Shown here piece after piece: positions 59,705 to 64,000 of a stretch of DNA of 64,000 bases. The stretch is from Ciona savignyi (taxonomy: Eukaryota; Chordata; Ascidiacea; Phlebobranchia; Cionidae). The translations under genes and the position numbers were made by a program. How positions within the stretch are numbered: the stretch's first letter is position 1; every line of letters starts with the position of its first letter. Below the pieces are notes generated by a model. The model made no database searches. It saw only the letters and a list, made by a program, of their open reading frames with translations, and had not been told where the DNA came from. The stretch lies in the NCBI GenBank assembly GCA_000149265.1, contig CH003423.1:517609-581608 (forward strand), in the 5' to 3' direction.

Positions 59705-61720
59705 AAGAGATGAAGAAACATCAACACATTTTACATTTTATTTGACGATGTCATTGATTTGCGTTGTGTAGTTTTGTTGCATTTACTGCCAGTTTTATTA
59801 ATATTTTAAGTAAGCTTACAGCTTTTTATTGGCTTGCCGTTCCTGAAATAAAGTAATTTATCAACCAAACAAATTTTGCTTATTATTGGTTAACCAAACT
59901 AGGCTATAAAACATGGCCTGTAAGCTTGAAAATGTAAACAGTGTGTCTTTCCAACACCATTTTAACAAGTCACGTTGATTTAAGTTACTAAACTTTTGTT
60001 CAATTTGTATATTGATCTTTCGGATCATCGGTACTTAAAATTATAGTATTCATGTATGCAAATACTACTACAGCTATAGTGATGAATAATAAGCGTTCAC
60101 GACCAAGGCGGTTGCATTAAAAAACAAAAAAAACAATGGGAATGTATCTCACGACCACCAATCTTAAATTTACGATACAGTCATCGAGACAACACCGGCT
60201 TACTGTATAATCCACTTGCAAACAACCTCTATTGTTCATGTTTAAAAATCATGTTTTACATTTTTCTTAATTACAAATCGCTATAAAAGATCCTATGCAT
60301 AACATAAAGACATACAGCTTTGCAGATATATATAGGCTACTATGCTGTTGATACGCAAGGCATGCTGTTTCGACGCTGTGGGCTTGAATACGGGTACGAA
60401 CGTACCCTAGGCCATGTGGAATTCGACATATTTCTTTATTTCTTTGCTTTAATTTGGCTGTAGTGGTAGGCTGGGCGTCGTCGTTGGGCTACCTGGCGAT
60501 CCGTGCATTGAGCAAGCGTTGGCTTTCAACTCAAAGGTCACCTACTTTAGTAGCCACTTATAAACTGCCGCTTACCTAATACATAGATTTGTTGGAGATT
60601 CGGCATTTTGTTAAGTTTGTTAGTTGGTTTGATTTCGTTTGTTAACACACGCGGTATATATGGCAATGATGCGTGGCGTCTGTGGGACAATACACCCGTC
60701 GAAATACACCACCGATAACGATTTTATCTCCTAAAACCATTGCTTGTTAGTCAGCAGGAATACAGAACGTGCAGCAGGAAACAGCACAAGTGCAAACAGG
60801 AAACAGCTCCCCCTCACAAGGTTGTAAATCTGCTTTAACATGACCCCAGGTTTTAATGTTCTCAGACCTTTGTTACCACATACTACGATGCTGTCTTTCG
60901 TTTTCGAACATGGATTATTAATAAAAAAAATAGAACCGTGGCTCTTGCAGCACACAGATAATAGAAGCATGACCCCTTTTGGTGTTAATTACGTCGTTTT
61001 GAATTAACCACCAAATGTGTGTTTTGTCATGGTCGCACGTGAAAAATACGTGACGGAATAGGAAACTGGTTACAAAAATCATGATTAAAAATTATGATTA
61101 TCGCTTTAGTGTATTGCAATTACCCACTCACCAGTAACTTAAACAAAATGGTTTGCAAAATTCAAAATATATACATATCCCAAATAAAATCACTATCACT
61201 GCATAATACAAAACCATCAAATTGGTAAAACACAGGAAGGAGCGAAGAGAAAAAGTGTTGCTGATGCGTGACTGGAAAATGACGTCAGATAGAAAGAAAC
61301 AAAAAATAAGGAATCCGACTATCATGTTGAATACCATATTGGGAGTTGCCTTTGGATAAGGTCATAGCCGTACCGGTATCTATATAGATAGTTTGGACCA
61401 TAATATATAATAACATCGGTTTGACTAAGGCTCTGTCCTTGATCAACACTTGTCAATCATTTTAAAAGCATGTCCATAGATTGCCGATAGGTCATGTCTG
61501 CAATAATGATTATAAATGCCTTTAAAAGAGTCGTGGTCAGTGTAAGTCGAACACCGTAGCGTTCCGGTTCTTCACTGAACGTTGTTCTCATTCATATTAA
61601 TTTTTGTTGGTAAATAGAGTACTAATACATTAGTATATTTGTAATCTATTTTTGGTAATAGTGCAACATCTTCTACCAGGTCAAAAGTTTAGAAAGGAAA
61701 TCGGGTTAAATTAACCTAAA
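59705..61720. other. Intergenic: lectin 3' end to phosphoglycerate mutase promoter
   Basis: 2 kb with a lectin polyadenylation candidate (AATAAA, 59847-59852). Two minus-strand frames, 60731-60970 (79 codons, with CCKSHG and several Cys) and 61128-61337 (hydrophobic), match no family I know and lack flanking exon signals. No SINE head or tail is clear. Confidence 0.5.
59847..59852 (+). promoter_or_regulatory. Polyadenylation signal of the lectin gene
   Basis: AATAAA about 143 bases after the lectin stop codon. Confidence 0.55.
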
Positions 61721-63460
61721 ATGGCCGAGTACACAATAATAATGGTACGTCATGGAGAGAGTAAATGGAACATGGAAAATAAATTCTGTGGATGGTTTAA
61801 TGCAGATTTGAGCGACAAAGGTAGGTAAAACTTTAGCGTGTGGACTTTACAAGAATAAAGTCTACAAAAACTTCCGAAATAAATAACGAAAAAAGATGGA
61901 AATGAATTAAATCCACCTATACCTGTTCAGGTAATTAATTTAAATAAGAGCTGGGTTTAACAAATGCATGTATGTGGCTTCCAAAACCGCAAAGTTAGTT
62001 GTGAACCTCCAAGAATATTTTGAAATTTAGCCAGTTATATTTCTTAACACCCCATTTGCAGTACCTAATATAAAAAGTATTGCCGATCTTTACTAAAATA
62101 ATAGACTTAAGATCACATTACTTATAAAATAACAGAAAATCATATTTTACCACTAACATTTGGCATTAATGGTTGGATATTACTGCCTTGGAGTGCATTT
62201 CCCCATTAGTTCCCATTTTTACTGCTGCAGAGCTGCAACTGACAGGCCACAACTTTGAAAATGCCGTATCCTGCATATTTTTTTGTAATTCACCCACTTA
62301 AATGAAATTTCAGGCAGGGAGGAGGCAAAGGCAGCAGGGAAAGCATTAAAAGATGGCGGATATACCTTTGACCTTGCTTACACATCAGTTCTGACACGTG
62401 CTAACGATACACTGGATGCTATATTGGGAACTCTTGAACAAACAAACATTCCAATCAAAAAAACCTGGAGACTTAACGAGCGTCATTATGGTGGCTTGAC
62501 TGGCCTAAACAAAGCCGAAACTGCTAAAAAATTTGGAGATGAGCAGGTTTTTAAAAAAAATTAATCGTACTTACAGAATATTCTGATTCCATTGCTTTTA
62601 TTTTGACCCTAAAGTTCAATTAGTAAGTTGCTTTCATCTGCAGGCAACCCAAAGGTTGTGTGATTCAAACCATTATGCGAATTTTTGAATTATAAACTCG
62701 GTGGGTTAATGGTTGTACTACTAAAAGAACATCTTCATGATAACCACCTTACTGCATTGGCTACATAACAATGATGGCCTATATATTAACGTCCCTTTTA
62801 TTTTTCATTCACAAGAACAAAACTAAATATCATTTCTATCAATAAACCGGCTAAATTATTAGAGCGACTAGGTCTCATGATAAAATATAAATCCTTAACT
62901 TGTTATGTATAATTTACAGGTTCTCACTTGGCGTCGCAGTTTTGGCGTCCCACCTCCGGAAATGGAAACTGACCATCCATACTATGACGTTATCAACAAA
63001 GATGAGCGCTACAAGGATGTAGACCCAGCTGATATGCCAAAATGCGAAAGCTTGGAACTTACTATTAAAAGAGCCCTTCCGTACTGGAATGATGAGATCG
63101 TACCAGCTCTCAAATCAGGGAAGAAAATCATTATTGCGGCCCATGGAAACAGTCTTAGAGGAATTGTCAAACATCTTGATGGTAAAATTAAATTTTATTG
63201 TTTTAAAAAGCAAATTATACAAAAATTACTTAGCTAAATTGTAAAAATTGATAATGCATTTTCGGTAACACCACATTCTAAATTTCTATTCAGATCTGTC
63301 GGATAAGCGCATCATGGAATTGAACCTGCCAACTGGTATACCATTCTATTACAAACTGGATGAAAATATGAAACCAATAGTCTCCATGCAGTTTCTTGGT
63401 GATCCAGAAACTGTTAAAAAAGCAATGGCCGCAGTTGCTGCGCAAGGAACATCAAAATAG
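61721..63460 (+). CDS. PGAM1: Phosphoglycerate mutase (2,3-BPG-dependent)
   Basis: Four exons splice in frame to 253 residues, the normal size: 61721-61820, 62314-62546, 62920-63181 and 63294-63460. It interconverts 3- and 2-phosphoglycerate in cytosolic glycolysis. Catalytic residues fall at their standard numbers: the phospho-acceptor His11 in VRHGESKWN, Glu89 in [15 protein letters not shown], and His186 in [16 protein letters not shown]. Also conserved are [16 protein letters not shown] and the tail [16 protein letters not shown], then MAAVAAQG. The segment [11 protein letters not shown] replaces the usual TS...KRA.RTLW, so two commonly conserved residues differ there. It is most like animal PGAM1/PGAM2, which cannot be told apart here. 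A diverged family A fragment may lie in intron 2 near 62640-62750. Confidence 0.95.
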
Positions 63461-63561
63461 ATATTATAACTTTATGAAGCTTTTACTGTTATTTAATTCT
63501 ATTTTTGCCAATTGTTTAATTAAAAAATATGTACTGTTTTATTGCATTTAATTGTTCCAAA

Positions 63562-63567
63562 AATAAA
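63562..63567 (+). promoter_or_regulatory. Polyadenylation signal of the phosphoglycerate mutase gene
   Basis: AATAAA about 100 bases after the stop codon. Confidence 0.65.
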
Positions 63568-63771
63568 GTTTATGTGAACCTGGACCACCCTGTACAGGTG
63601 GTTGTGTTTATGTCTATGCATAACCTAGTCCTTAAGAAAAGGTTATTCAGTTTGAACATTACTTTATTAAATATTGCATAACCAAATTTGAAAATGTCGA
63701 TTGCTTGATTAGGTCTGTTCTGTAGGTTTTTATGTATTACAGCATTGTCCACTCTGTGCAAAGGAGCTATT

Positions 63772-64000
63772 ATTGGATAGGATTCCCTTTCCCTTTAAGT
63801 GAAAAACTGTTGGGTTACTGGAGCTATTGCAGTGTGTTGTGTAAGATTCAAACGTTCCTTCAATTTTGTAAAACCCAATAATCCGCTGCGTTTAGGTAAT
63901 GTCCATTAAAGTTAGTGCCTTGACCAAGGACACTAGCAACCAGTTTTATAACTGCAACCCTTTGGCTAAAAGGTGACGCACTAAACCACCAGACTAATAT
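63772..64000 (-). repeat. SINE-like family A copy at the right edge
   Basis: 'ggataggattccctttccct', 'gttactggagctattgcagt', 'acccaataatccgctgcgtt', 'ttgaccaaggacactagcaa' and 'gacgcactaaaccaccagac' give the minus-strand order. Tail partly lost; the head reaches or passes the window edge. Confidence 0.85.

Noticed and set aside
61128-61337. 69-codon hydrophobic minus-strand ORF
   Set aside because: AT-rich DNA readily yields Phe/Ile/Leu-rich frames; no flanking exon signals or family match.

Overview
The window is AT-rich animal nuclear DNA with many short introns, several hundred-base transposon relics and genes packed on both strands. Gene content (a GLIS-type zinc-finger factor, a ClC chloride channel, FAHD2, MIF4GD, TSSC4, PGAM, Kelch-like and collectin-like genes) is chordate or deuterostome in flavour. 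The compactness and repeat style fit an ascidian tunicate such as Ciona. That assignment is an inference from style and content, not from a database match. Every intron-containing gene below was assembled by hand from GT/AG splice sites and reading phase. For six of the seven (the exception is the lectin) the exons join in frame without a stop; the TIPIN-like gene runs off the window.

Layout. 1.3-2.3 kb (-): the 5' part of a TIPIN-like gene that runs off the left edge. 3.1-4.0 kb: a piggyBac-type MITE ending just behind the stop codon of a TSSC4-like gene (4.0-4.6 kb, -). 5.3-6.0 kb (-): single-exon MIF4GD/SLIP1. 6.3-8.4 kb: hAT-type MITEs and a perfect hairpin. 8.8-12.2 kb (-): FAHD2 copy 1, 8 exons. 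13.6-16.1 kb (-): an intronless ClC-1/2-type chloride channel. 18.7-21.2 kb (+): FAHD2 copy 2, whose first seven exons have exactly the lengths of copy 1. 22.2-33.5 kb (+): a 12-exon GLIS1/3-like transcription factor of 1,039 residues. 33.5-38.8 kb: gene-poor DNA. 38.8-47.7 kb (+): an 8-exon, 401-residue membrane protein with signal peptide, PAN/apple domain, Ser/Thr-rich stalk, EGF module, one membrane helix and a short tail. 49.7-57.6 kb (-): a 10-exon Kelch-like protein of 555 residues with unusually short BTB and BACK regions. 58.6-59.7 kb (+): a collagen/C-type-lectin (collectin-like) protein. 61.7-63.5 kb (+): phosphoglycerate mutase, 253 residues.

Two dispersed tRNA-derived SINE-like families fill introns and gaps. 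Family A (about 290 bases) starts near a tRNA-like A/B-box region and ends in a repeat of 'cctat'. Family B (about 115 bases) carries 'tggccgaatggttaacgcg' and a B-box. A third low-copy family (C) has CT-rich ends.

No operon-like functional grouping is evident; the genes serve unrelated cell functions. The only clear evolutionary link is the inverted FAHD2 pair around the chloride channel. No phage, CRISPR or bacterial features were seen.
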